Translations under genes and position numbers: made by a program
Notes under the pieces: generated by a model
The model's database searches: none
Told to the model about the DNA's origin: nothing
The model's input: only the letters and a program-made list of their open reading frames with translations
Shown: positions 33,355 to 45,859 of the stretch, in pieces
Layout: every line of letters begins with the position of its first letter
How positions within the stretch are numbered: the stretch's first letter is position 1
Source of the DNA: Powellomyces hirtus
Lineage: Eukaryota; Chytridiomycota; Chytridiomycetes; Spizellomycetales; Powellomycetaceae
NCBI GenBank assembly: GCA_025526995.1
Contig: JAHLKG010000034.1
Span: 153,436-217,435 of the forward strand
Reading direction: 5' to 3'
Length of the DNA stretch: 64,000 nucleotides

Positions 33355-34047
33355 ATGGACCCGCGGCCACCGTCCATGACATTCGCGGCCACAGACCTAC
33401 CCAGCGAGGGGCCTCCTCCGGCGTACCAACCGTCGCGCCTCGTGCCACTGCAAGCGCAAGTGTCGACGGGGGCGAGCGTGCACAAAACGGGGTCGTCGAT
33501 GCAGTACCATTTCGTTGCAGCGCGGCACATTTCCGCCATTTTCGAGAATCGCACCACGGTGCTGGCTCCGCCGGCGGGCGGCGCGACTACGGTCACCACG
33601 ACGCGGCCGAGGGTCACTACGACGGGGCCGAGGGTGCTGTTTGTGCCGGACCGGTTTTATGTGGCGTCGCTCGTGCGGTTCTACTGTCCGCATTTCGTGC
33701 AGTTGCCGCTGCGCCCCAGCGGCGCCGTGTGGGTCAACCCGGACAATGTGGTTGACGTGGCATTCTGCCCCAAAGAAATATCCCTCGCCGCGCCGCATCC
33801 CGAAAATGTGACGGCGCTGCGCGTGGTCAGCATGTCGGTGGCGTTGCCGAGGGCTGGCGCCGTGTTTGACACCGACGGAATGGGGACTTTGACGCGTGGG
33901 ATGCAGGTTGCGGCTCGGACGTTGGTCATCGACATGCCCCTCAACCAGGTCATGCGCGCAATTGATCCCAGTGGGTTCCAATTGATGGCCGAGCATCTTG
34001 GCAGTGGGATCGATCTGGGTGGGGGCCGCACATTGTTTGGTGTGTAA
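33355..34047 (+). CDS. Orphan single-exon ORF, 230 aa
   Basis: No family recognised. The frame starts at an ATG 19 nt into a GC-rich block and is open for 230 codons. The N-terminus is Pro-rich. The middle has two TTTRPRVTTTGPRV-like units (short internal duplication). The C-terminal half looks folded, with alternating hydrophobics (VLFVPDRFYVASLVRFYCPHF, MSVALPRAGAVFD, PLNQVMRAIDPSGFQLMAEHL) and a Gly-rich end GSGIDLGGGRTLFGV. No signal peptide or membrane segment. The ORF is bracketed by a C28 run upstream and a C22 run downstream (34258-34279). Confidence 0.55.
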   Translation: MDPRPPSMTFAATDLPSEGPPPAYQPSRLVPLQAQVSTGASVHKTGSSMQYHFVAARHISAIFENRTTVLAPPAGGATTVTTTRPRVTTTGPRVLFVPDRFYVASLVRFYCPHFVQLPLRPSGAVWVNPDNVVDVAFCPKEISLAAPHPENVTALRVVSMSVALPRAGAVFDTDGMGTLTRGMQVAARTLVIDMPLNQVMRAIDPSGFQLMAEHLGSGIDLGGGRTLFGV

Positions 34048-34965
34048 ACGTTGAAAACCCCATACAACGTCAACACCCCCGCCGCCCCGCAAACCTCGCC
34101 ATCCGGCGCTAGAACTTCTGGCCCATTCGCAGCTTACAGAAACATAGATATAGTTACGTATCGATTACCGTAGCACTGTAAATTATTAATCCAGCATCTT
34201 CAACAAAGAGCGAAAATAATGAAATGTAATCCCACCCTGCATCCGCCCCCACATTTGCCCCCCCCCCCCCCCCCCCCCCGCGGATCGCACCTCTTGGAGA
34301 ACATGCCCCTACCGCGGATTGGGGGGTCATGTGTGGCAATGTGATTGAGCGTGCGAAATCCGTCAAGATCTGGATGGACGATGACGGAAAGGTCCGAACA
34401 AACGATCCTCCAGTCGGTGCCTTTGTTCAGGTATGCTTTGACGCCTGGACGATCCACGCTGTTTTCTTGCTGAAGATTGTGCTGACGCGGGCAAACATCT
34501 AGCGAGCGCTCGCCACTGTGAGTCCCTCCTGCGTCACGCCCTTGAACAGGTGGCGCTTGGAGGCGATCAGATGTTGCATGGCAAGAGCACCCATCGACAG
34601 TCGTTTGGCGCGTGAGCTTGGACAAAATCTCTGACATGGCATTCACGTTTCTGCAGTGCCCGACCGACTGGGCCCTTTGTCAATTTGGCCCGCTGCAGGT
34701 GACCGCCCTGTTCGGCTCCACCCTGCCGTTCGCCGCTTCTTCATCTGCCCATGTCAAGACAACCCCATTGGGGCGATGCAACTCGAGGAAAGCCTACTCT
34801 AATAGCTGGCAATCTACGACGTGGAGTCCAATATCGCTCCCCGCATTCGGAATCGGATGTCTGCGTCCGTTTCCGCGTTGGACGAGCGTCTCGGATCCAT
34901 TGTATCCCACATTCGTTGGTATATCTCGCTGGTATTCCCCTTTTTGCCGGGTTGATATAGAGGAA
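34048..34965. other. Intergenic with C22 run and possible decayed exons
   Basis: C22 homopolymer at 34258-34279. Plus-strand protein-like pieces follow in several frames: one near 34333-34431 (KSVKIWMDDDGKVRTNDPPV), ending at a plausible donor GTATGC; one near 34505-34610 (CESLLRHALEQVALGGDQM); and one near 34731-34800 (RRFFICPCQDNPIGAMQLEE). They do not join into one frame, which suggests a decayed gene. Family unknown. Confidence 0.35.
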
Positions 34966-34968
34966 GAA

Positions 34969-35017
34969 GATATCAGTTGGCATAGGATATCAGTTGGCAT
35001 GAGACATCAATTGGCAT
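34969..35017 (+). repeat. 17-bp tandem repeat, 3 copies
   Basis: GATATCAGTTGGCAT-type units start at 34969, 34986 and 35003, the third diverged (GACATCAATTGGCAT). They abut the left end of the inverted-repeat element at 35019. Confidence 0.8.
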
Positions 35018-35018
35018 A

Positions 35019-35363
35019 TTTCCCCCTACTGAGGGTCTCCGGACGCGACCAAGAAGGAAGAGCATTACCGTTCTGCAACCCCTTACAGGGCGGATTGGCT
35101 AGCACCCATACAAGTACCCCAATCGGACAAGGCAAAGGTGCTTACCCAAAGCCGCACTTTGCCCCCGATTGGTACTCGTATGAGTAGCTAGCTAGCCAAT
35201 CCGCTCTTGTCTCCGGGTTTGTGGCGAGCGGTCCTAGGCAAGGTGCTTACCCCAAAGTGCACTTGTCCGATTGGCGTCTCTTGTATGAGTACTAGCCAAT
35301 CCGCCCTGTAAGGGTTGCAGAACGGCAATGCTCTTCCTTCTTGGTCACCCCAGTAGGGGGAAA
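35019..35363. mobile_element. MITE-like inverted-repeat element
   Basis: The ends mirror each other: TTTCCCCCTACTG at the left, CAGTAGGGGGAAA at the right. Similarity continues inward for ~85 bp (ACCAAGAAGGAAGAGCATT, GTTCTGCAACC, CTTACAGGGCGGATTGGCTA and their reverse complements), with a few mismatches. Further inner copies of GGTGCTTACCC and CCGATTGG are present. About 345 bp, no coding capacity. No clear target-site duplication was seen, so a foldback element rather than a typed MITE. Confidence 0.75.
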
Positions 35364-35482
35364 ACCTCATTCTTCTCCTGCACCCGTCATTGTCGCCCAA
35401 TCTGAAACCTGACCCTCCTCTCCGCTGTGGCATACCCGATGCGATTCAAGCACCGTAGCGGTCCCTCCACTGCACCCGACTC

Positions 35483-35574
35483 GAGTCATCGTCATCAATC
35501 CGTTGACTCGCTAGAATACAAACATTGGGAGTCATCGTCATCAATCCGTTGACTTGCTAGAATACAAACATTGG
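35483..35574 (+). repeat. 46-bp tandem duplication
   Basis: Two adjacent 46-bp units (35483-35528, 35529-35574), identical except one C/T difference. Confidence 0.92.
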
Positions 35575-36127
35575 ACACTGGGGAACCATACACATCCTCT
35601 TGATGCTGCCGCCGAAAGCCGTAATTACCTCACCTCCCAAGACCAATTCACGTACGATCAGTTGCGTCTTGGACCGCATTATGGAGCGTACAGTAAGACT
35701 GCCAGGAAACCACAGCCCATTACCGTACACCACCTACCTTGTCGAATGAATGCTTGATGATCCAATTGTCTAAAATATCTCGTTATGTGATCATGTCCAT
35801 GAATACATATGCAAACGCAATGTGACAGTTATATTTACAATGAATTAATAGCATAAAGTATTATGGTTCTCTTTTGGTAATCTTAACCTGTCGTTTCATC
35901 CTCGCCCTTCGGCGGGCTCTAAAGGCATTCGGAAAGACGCGACGCACGTACCACACCCACTTGTCAGCGGTGCCGGCAGAGTCCAAAGAGGAATTTGCTT
36001 CTAATGGAGAATCTCGACCAACAGTAGAAAAAAAGAAGAATGCAAATTTAGCGAACGTTGTGATATTCGTAGATGCTGGAATGGAAGCTTGTAGGGAATG
36101 GGTAATCAGATACTGAAAACACCACTC
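35575..36127. other. Intergenic, nothing recognised
   Basis: Short frames only (one of 67 codons, one of 80). No gene supported. Confidence 0.5.
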
Positions 36128-36632
36128 CCCCCTATTCGAAACTCGGTGTGGAAAGTGTCACAACACCTACTCCCTTCCTCCCCCGCCGGTATGGCACTTC
36201 GAACAGGTTTGGAAGACTTTCGAGTAACAAGCTTTGTAGTATAGAAACGACTGTTGACAAGGTCTCGGCCTGGAAGAGTCACAGGACCTACACCCCTCCT
36301 TACCCCCCGGCTATGTGCTCGACGGGGCTCAAAGGTTCCTTGACAGCACTCATCTCTCGTACTCGAATCTCGGTCTGGAAGAGTCACAGAACCTACGCCC
36401 CTCCTCCCCCCCCGGTTTGGTACTTCGGAAAGGTTGGAGGACATTCGAGCACGCTACATTTAAGGAGTATAGAAACGAGTGCTGACAAGGTCTCGGCCTG
36501 GAAGAGTCACAGGACCTACACCCCTCCTTACCCCCCGGCTATGTGCTCGACGGGGCTCAAAGGTTCCTTGACAGCACTCATCTCTCGTACTCGAATCTCG
36601 GTCTGGAAGAGTCACAGAACCTACGCCCCTCC

Positions 36633-36666
<34 letters not shown>

Positions 36667-36715
36667 TTGGTACTTCGGACAGGGTTGGAGGACATTCGAG
36701 CACGCTACATTTTTG
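36128..36715 (+). repeat. Tandem ~228-bp repeat with expanded C tract
   Basis: Copies at 36238-36465 and 36466-~36715 are nearly identical. A diverged partial copy (36128-36237) precedes them. Each unit itself contains two half-units built on CTGGAAGAGTCACAG followed by a C-rich run. The C tract is 8 nt in copy 1 and 30 nt in copy 2 (36634-36663). No coding sense. Confidence 0.88.
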
Positions 36716-37275
36716 GGCGTTTGACCGTGAAGTGCGCTTGATGGTCTTCCAGTAATGGCAACGAAGATCGTGCAGATGGGTTGATGGACGGGATGCTGCA
36801 GTAGACGCGTCAACTGCAGGCTTTTTAAGCTGGGCCCCAGTGGACCGACCACATGACTTGGTAAACGGAACTTAATTAGCTGAATCAGAATGGGGCACAG
36901 CCATGGAAAAAGGCTACTGTCCGCGAATCTCCGTCATTGCCCATAGCATAGTAGAACCCTGGTGATTGAGAAAAACCAACTTTTTAAACAGCATACATTC
37001 GGCGCAGTACTGGCTGAGGGTTTGCAATTTGAAAATCATTGTATAAAATGGTAATATCCACTATATGCACCGGCAGTTGTTAATTGGACGCCTGCCTTTT
37101 TTGCCCATCGAGTATGTGAGCTTGTATGTTCAGGTTGAGGCGCGTGTGTGCCATCAATGACAGCTAGGAGGGTTATTAGGTATGATATTCGCTATTTAAA
37201 TGCATTGTACACACTCCATGTCTACATCCTATGCGAGCCAGGTCCAGTAGACCCTTTTCACAAATGATTGTGTGA
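36716..37275. other. Intergenic, nothing recognised
   Basis: AT-richer stretch at the 3' end of the kinase gene; no gene or fold recognised. Confidence 0.5.
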
Positions 37276-39094
<1,819 letters not shown>

Positions 39095-39851
39095 GGCTGG
39101 TTGCGGTCTGCTCTAGCTGTATATGGGTGGCGATGAGACCCGCGGCTACAGTCGGTGGACAAAAGTGTAGACCCCCCTAGATTTATTTTGCATGCGACTC
39201 GGAGACGCGACCGCCGATAATCACACTGTATTTCAAAAAGGCCAAACAAGGATTGTACTTCCTCAAAGATGAATAGATCTTTGAGACTGACGAACATATA
39301 CATATAGAGATGGATAGATATACAAGACTGACGAACATATACATATACACAGCAAGATGTCGGCGAAAGGATATTATCTTGCGGCCGCCAAGAAGTAGAC
39401 TTTGCCGTTGTGGGAATTCCCTAGATCTATGGGAATTCCCGTCATTTTAATCTATGACGATCCGGCCATCCTCTTCTTCGGGGTCGGGTGGCAAGGGGGA
39501 AGGTGGGAGCTGTCCCGTTTTTGGTTCATAACTTGACTCAAAAGGTTTTGCTTTCCCTTTGCGTCTTTGGCGGTGGCTTTGGTTTGGGGGTGGGAATTCC
39601 CGTTACCGGTGAGGCCAGAAGTAGAATGGTCTTTTGACTGGGAATTCCCACTATATTCTTTTTGAACCTCCTATGATAGGGATTAATATCACCATTTGAA
39701 CTGCGCGCCGCCCCAACCCCCAACATACTTTGACCGCAATTGCTTCGCCAACTACTCGGCGGCGCTTCCAGATGGAATGAAACGCGAAAAAGTTTTCTTC
39801 CACGTTCGACTGAGAAAAAGAACAGAAGACGGGACTCAATTATTCAAACTT
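39095..39851. promoter_or_regulatory. Kinase upstream region with four GGGAATTCCC palindromes
   Basis: Four perfect 10-bp palindromes GGGAATTCCC at 39412-39421, 39431-39440, 39592-39601 and 39640-39649. Spacing is 19, 161 and 48 bp. They lie 318-555 bp upstream of the kinase start codon and downstream of the small minus-strand ORF. A short repeat GACTGACGAACATATACATATA occurs twice near 39280-39350. Function as binding sites is inference. Confidence 0.6.
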
Positions 39852-40190
39852 CTAACTCGAAACTGGGCCCTGAGCAATTACCATCTTTCCGACCCAACGG
39901 CGCAGACGGCGACGAGTACCATCCTGGGATTCATGCAACTTCCTTGCCAACATTCTGCATGCGGTCAGACTATTCTTCAGAATGGCTGGTGCGGTTGTTG
40001 CATACAGGAGGTCCTTGTCGATCCGTTCGTTTGATATTAGAAGCTTTAGGAGAGCGGTTCCATCCTCGCTCTCTTCGAAGGCCCCGGAGCGGACATGTTT
40101 TTCAAACTCCTCGATCGTAAAAAAAGAAGGCGGGAGTTGTGGCAAGTCGTCGTCAAAGTCCGAGTCTGAGTCCGAAGCGGTGTCAGACAT
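39852..40190 (-). CDS. Small acidic/basic orphan ORF, 112 aa
   Basis: Open from an ATG at 40190. The N-terminus is highly acidic (SDTASDSDSDFDDDLPQLPP), followed by SFFTIEEFEKHVRSGAFEESEDG and a helical, basic C-terminal half (KNSLTACRMLARKLHESQDG). No family recognised. Composition is protein-like and codon use regular, so a real gene is likely. The 3' end might instead be spliced. Confidence 0.5.
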   Translation of the reverse strand: MSDTASDSDSDFDDDLPQLPPSFFTIEEFEKHVRSGAFEESEDGTALLKLLISNERIDKDLLYATTAPAILKNSLTACRMLARKLHESQDGTRRRLRRWVGKMVIAQGPVSS

Positions 40191-41046
40191 CTTGCTAATG
40201 TGTGTGAAAACCAGAAGACGGCGATTTTGCATGGGAGAAGATCTTGAAAAGATGATGGAAAAGCAGGTCAGCTACTGTACGTGTTTAGTTCGTTCATTCG
40301 TTTCTCTCTCTTTCTGGCCAACGCGTTTACGTGTCACACGTCCACCCCGTCAACTGTTCCAAACACGTGCAGCACGTGCCTTGGGAACGTCAGTTTGCGT
40401 TCATCGCGAGTGGCGCAGCTGGTTAGCGCGCTTTTTGGGCGTTTCCGCTGTCTCCCAACAAAAAGTTCCGCGGGCCGCGGCATCCATCCATCCGCGCCTT
40501 GCCATGGCACTTTATTCGGACTTGCGCCCGTAAGTCATAGAAACTTTTTTGCTTTTTTCCTTACTGTAACTCATGTCTAAAAAAGCTTTGGTGACGCCGT
40601 CGTTGCGCCCGTGGGACATGGCGCTCAGACTTTATTCATCAGATCGGCCGCCGCTCCAGATAACAAATAAACATAACACCGAGGGACGTCCGGAGTTTCC
40701 CTGCCACAGCATATAGCACCCAGTGGCAGCCGTTATTGCTCCTCGCCCGCGGTTCAATAAGATCGGACCACGTATTGATCTTGCAGGCCTTTCTGTACGC
40801 CTCGCCCTATTCCTCCGATTTTACCCAAGGAACAAGGTATTACACACTACCCTACTCCGGACTCTACTCATTCAAAAGCAGAGAAGGACCGGGCGGTCTC
40901 CGTCCTCTCTATTTTCGTTAATACAAATACCAATCGCGCTATCCACCACCCCTCTTGCGAGTCTTTTTTTTTCCATCAAATCTTTGACATTTACCTTTTT
41001 GCACCTCTCTTCTGCTTTGCAACATCAAGGACATTCTCATTTCGGC
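40191..41046. other. Upstream region of the PDR transporter
   Basis: No gene. A tRNA 5'-half-like fragment (CGCGAGTGGCGCAGCTGGTT and following AGCGCG) lies at 40405-40430 without a matching T arm. The transporter frame is open in front of its chosen ATG (back to about 40723), but that part is leader-like. Confidence 0.5.
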
Positions 41047-44000
41047 ATGGCATCGACGGGATACGTCCCATCCGACGAGAAAGTAGACAAGAGTGCGCCC
41101 CAAGCTTATCAAGTATCTGATATACCTGCCGAGGGTGTCAACATCAACAGCAGCCCAGAGGAAGATGCCAAACTGACGACTTTGGCGAGACGGATGTCTC
41201 GCATATCCGTCCAATCGGGCAAGACCAACCCCTTCATTCATTCCAGCGAAAAATCTCATCTCGACCCCAACTCTCCCGACTTCAACGCCCGCGAGTGGGC
41301 AAAGGCCACAGTCAGACTTCACGCTCGCGATCCAGAACGCCGTCCCATGCGCACCGCCGGTTTCGCCTTCCGCAGTCTCAACGTCTTCGGCTACGGCTCC
41401 GAAACGGATTACCAGAAAACCGTCGGCGGAATCTTTTCGGACGTCATTGGAATGTTCAAGAACAGATTCGGGTCGGGTCGTCGCAAGATCCAGATTTTAC
41501 AGAACTTTGATGGTGTCGTTCACAGCGGAGAACTCTTGGTCGTACTCGGACCACCAGGCAGTGGTTGTTCGACCCTCCTCAAAACCATCTCAGGAGAGAC
41601 CAACGGCTTCTTTGTCGACGAATCTTCCTATGTCAACTACCAGGGCATCAGCGCCAAGCAAATGCACAGCGACTTCCGAGGCGAGGCCATGTACTCTGCC
41701 GAAGTCGATGTCCATTTCCCCCAGCTGACGGTCGGCGACACCCTCGCCTTTGCCGCAGCCGCCCGAGCACCCCGCGACATGCCCGAAGGAGTCGAGCGCG
41801 ACACCTTCACCTCACACATAGCCCAGGTCGCCATGGCCATCTTCGGCATCAGCCACACCATCAATACTCGGGTCGGAAACGATTTCGTTCGAGGTGTCAG
41901 TGGAGGAGAGCGCAAACGTGTCAGTATCGCGGAGGCTGCCCTCAGTGGTGCCCCGCTTCAATGCTGGGACAACAGTACTCGTGGTTTGGACAGTGCCAAC
42001 GCTGTCGAATTCTGCAAGACGCTGAGACTGTCCACCACTATGTGGGGTACCACCGCTTGCGTAGCCATCTACCAGGCCCCGCAGACCGCCTACGACTTGT
42101 TCGACAAGGTTGTTGTTCTGTACGAAGGACGACAAATCTACTTTGGTCGTACTCAGGATGCCAAAGCCTTTTGGGAGAACGTAGGATTCCACTGCCCAGA
42201 GCGTCAAACCACCCCGGACTTTTTGACTTCCCTAACCAGCCCGCATGAACGTATTGCCAAGCCTGGATTCGAGCACAAAGTTCCGCACACCCCCGACGAG
42301 TTCGCCGCGGTGTGGCGTAACAGCGCATCTTACGCGGAACTCAGGGCCGAGATTGACCAGTACGAACAAAAGTACACCATCGGTGGAGAGTACTTGGAGA
42401 AGTTCATTGCGTCCCGTCGCGCTCAGCAGTCCAAACGCCAAAGTGTCAAATCGCCTTACACCCTTTCGTATTGGGGTCAGATCAAGCTTTGCTTCTGGCG
42501 TGGATTCTTGCGACTTAAAGGTGACCCGGCTCTGACGCTTTCTATGGTTTTTGGAAACACCATCATGGCCGCCATCATCGGTACCGTCTTCTATAACTTA
42601 GATGAGGACACTGAGAGCTTCTACCCCCGTGGATCCCTCATCTTCTTCGGTATCCTGATGAGCGCCTTCAGCAGTGCTCTCGAGATTTTCACCTTGTATG
42701 CCCAGCGACCGATCGTTGAGAAACACACACGATATGCTCTCTACCACCCCTCCGCCGAAGCCATCTCTTCGATGATTCTCGACATTCCTGCCAAAGTCCT
42801 CGGCGCAATCTTCTTCAACGTGACGTTGTACTTCCTGACGAATCTGAGGAGAGAAGCAGGAGCATTCTTCTTTTTCACCTTCACATGTTTCGTCTTGGCC
42901 AACACAATGTCGATGATGTTCCGCACGATCGGCGCCGCCTCTCGTACCCTGTCCCAAGCCCTCGCACCGTCTGGTATTCTCATTCTCGCGCTCGTCATCT
43001 ACACCGGATTCGCCATTCCCACGCGCAACATGCCTGGCTGGTCCCGATGGTTGAACTACCTGGATCCGATCGCTTACGGATTCGAGAGTCTCATGATCAA
43101 CGAGTTCGTCGGCAGAGATTTCCCGTGCGCCAAACTCATTCCATTCGGACCTGGTTACGAAGGCCTCGGAGGTACCAACACTGTTTGCACCGCTGTCGGC
43201 GCCGTCGCAGGCTCAACCAGCGTTTCCGGAGAGCGTTACATCAACATTGCTTACGAATACCAACGAGAGCACAAGTGGCGAAACATTGGCATCTTGTTCG
43301 CAATGATGGCCTTTTTACTGGGAACGTACCTCTTCTGCGTGGAATACATCTCTGCCAAGAAGTCGAAGGGTGAAGTGCTTTTGTTCCGTCGCGGACACCT
43401 TCCCCCTGACGTCAAGCAACGCCGCGCGGCTGCAGCCTCCGACGATCCGGAAGCGAATATGGGACCCGAACGACCGATCAGGGTGGACAGCATCAGCAAT
43501 AGTCCTGCCGTTGCTGGAAGCGTGCTGGACCCGCCCAAGTCTCTGGCGAAACAGACCGCCATTTTCCACTGGGAGGATGTCTGTTATGACGTCATGATCA
43601 AGACCGAAAATCGTCGGATTCTGGACCACGTCGCTGGGTGGGTGAAGCCTGGCACAATGACTGCGCTCATGGGTGTCTCCGGTGCCGGTAAGACTACTCT
43701 ATTGGATGTTCTCGCAACCCGTGTCACTATGGGTGTGGTATCCGGAGAGATGCTCGTTGATGGTTTGCAACGCGATCTGTCGTTCCAGCGCAAAACTGGA
43801 TACGTTCAGCAACAGGATCTGCATCTGGAAACATCCACGGTCAGAGAAGCGCTGAACTTTAGTGCGCTCATGCGTCAGCCGGCAAACATCCCGAGAGCTG
43901 AAAAATTGGCTTACGTGGATGAAGTCATTCGAATGCTGGAAATGGAGAAATTCGCCGACGCAGTCGTGGGTATTCCGGGCGAGGGTCTGAACGTCGAACA

Positions 44001-45571
44001 ACGAAAACGCTTGACCATCGGTGTGGAGTTGGCTGCCAAGCCCCAGCTTCTCCTCTTCCTGGACGAACCGACATCTGGTCTCGACAGTCAGAGCTCATGG
44101 TCCATCTGCGATTTGATGGAAAAGCTAGCCAACAGCGGACAAGCCATTCTCTGCACAATTCACCAGCCCTCCGCCATCCTCTTCCAACGATTCCAGCGTC
44201 TCCTTCTCCTCGCCAAGGGAGGAAAGACCGTTTATTTTGGGGAGATTGGAAAGGACTCAAAGACACTGATCGAGTACTTTAACAAGAATGGCGCTGCCCC
44301 GTGCCCTGAAGAAGCGAACCCGGCTGAATGGATGCTGGAGGTCATTGGCGCCGCCCCTGGAACTACCACTGATATTGACTGGAACGAGGTGTGGCTCAAG
44401 AGCCCTGAGCGCGTAGCCGTCGGTCAAGAACTGGGAAACCTGAAGCAACTGGCCCAACGGAACGTCACGCCAGCCGTCCGTAATGAACTCGACTACACCG
44501 AATTCGCAGCCCCGTTCAGCCAACAGCTCCTGGAAACCACCAAGCGTGTTTTCCAGCAGTACTGGCGAACCCCGTCGTACATTTACTCCAAGGCGCTTCT
44601 CTGCATTGGCTCAGCTTTGTTCATCGGGTTCTCCTTCTACAAAGCCGGAACCAGTATGCAGGGTCTGCAGAACCAGATGTTCTCCATCTTCATGCTTCTC
44701 ACGATTTTTGGTCAACTGTCGCAGCAAATCATGCCGCACTTTGTCACTCAGCGCGCTCTGTACGAGGTCCGTGAACGTCCATCCAAGGCTTATTCATGGA
44801 AGGCCTTCATGATCAGCAACATTTTTGTCGAGCTGCCGTGGAACACTCTCATGGCCATCTTTGTTTTCCTGGCCTGGTACTACCCCATCGGCCTGCATGT
44901 CAATGCTGAACCGACAGACGCGGTCGTGGAGCGTGGAGCGCTCATGTTCTTGTATGTGTGGGGTTTCATGATGTTGGCATCGACCTTCACTCACATGACC
45001 ATTGCCGGTATCGAATCCGCTGAGGCCGCAGGACAAATTGGCAACCTTGGTTTCTCCCTCTGCCTTATTTTCTGCGGGTATGTTGTCTTGTTTGTTTGTT
45101 TCTCATCAACCCTGGACTTGTGGTGCTCATCCTTCGTTGCTTCTTCTTAGTGTTCTCGTCGGCAAAGATGCCATGCCAAAGTTCTGGATTTGGATGTACT
45201 ACATCTCGCCATTCACCTATATCGTCGAAGGCATGTTGACCACCGGTGTCGCCAACACCCGCGTCGTCTGCTCCGACATTGAATTCTTCCGTTTTGAACC
45301 CACCGCCGGACAAACTTGCGCGTCCTACATGCAAAAGTTTATGAGCGTGGCCGGTGGCTATCTCGAATCGCCTACCGCCACCGCCGACTGCGGATATTGT
45401 CCAGTAGACGATACCAACGTTTTCTTGGCAGTCGTTAGCAGTGACTATGCCAACCGATGGAGAAATTTTGGTATCATCTTCATCTACGTCATCTTCAACG
45501 CTGTCATGGCGTTGGTGATTTACTGGTGGGTTAGGGTGCCGAAGACACCCAAGAAGGTCAAGAAGGCGTGA
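41047..45571 (+). CDS. PDR-type ABC transporter (ABCG, full-size)
   Basis: Plasma-membrane exporter of drugs, lipids or weak acids. Two exons (41047-45077, 45151-45571) give 1483 aa in the (NBD-TMD)x2 layout. NBD1: Walker [12 protein letters not shown] (~168) with the Cys typical of fungal PDR, signature [13 protein letters not shown] (~284), and a degenerate Walker B ending [13 protein letters not shown]1 from ~490 to 790. NBD2: Walker [13 protein letters not shown] (~876), degenerate signature [15 protein letters not shown], Walker [18 protein letters not shown]2 then follows, with the last helix in exon 2. The swapped degeneracy between the two sites is normal for PDR proteins. The frame extends upstream, but ATG 41047 begins a typical soluble N-terminus. 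Substrate unknown. Confidence 0.95.
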
Positions 45572-45859
45572 GGGGATATAGGACACTTTTTCATTGGATA
45601 GCAACTCTTCTGTCGCATAATCGTTTAGAACATTGTATTTTGTTTCGTTTAATACTATATAACTATTTTGCATCTGAGAGCTATCCATTATGCAGTTTCA
45701 ATAGCAAGGAAAAACAAAGAAGAAAGTTACACTTGAGAGCGGGTATGAGCTTCGTACATGATATATATCGAATTGGTGTCGACCCGCGACCCATTCGTTT
45801 AAGCGTGATATGAGGTCCCACTGAAATGGGCTTCAGGTTACGCACGCCGCTAGCTCTTC

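Noticed and set aside
40723..41046. N-terminal extension of the PDR transporter frame
   Set aside because: Leader-like, low similarity to PDR N-termini; the ATG at 41047 opens a normal N-terminus.
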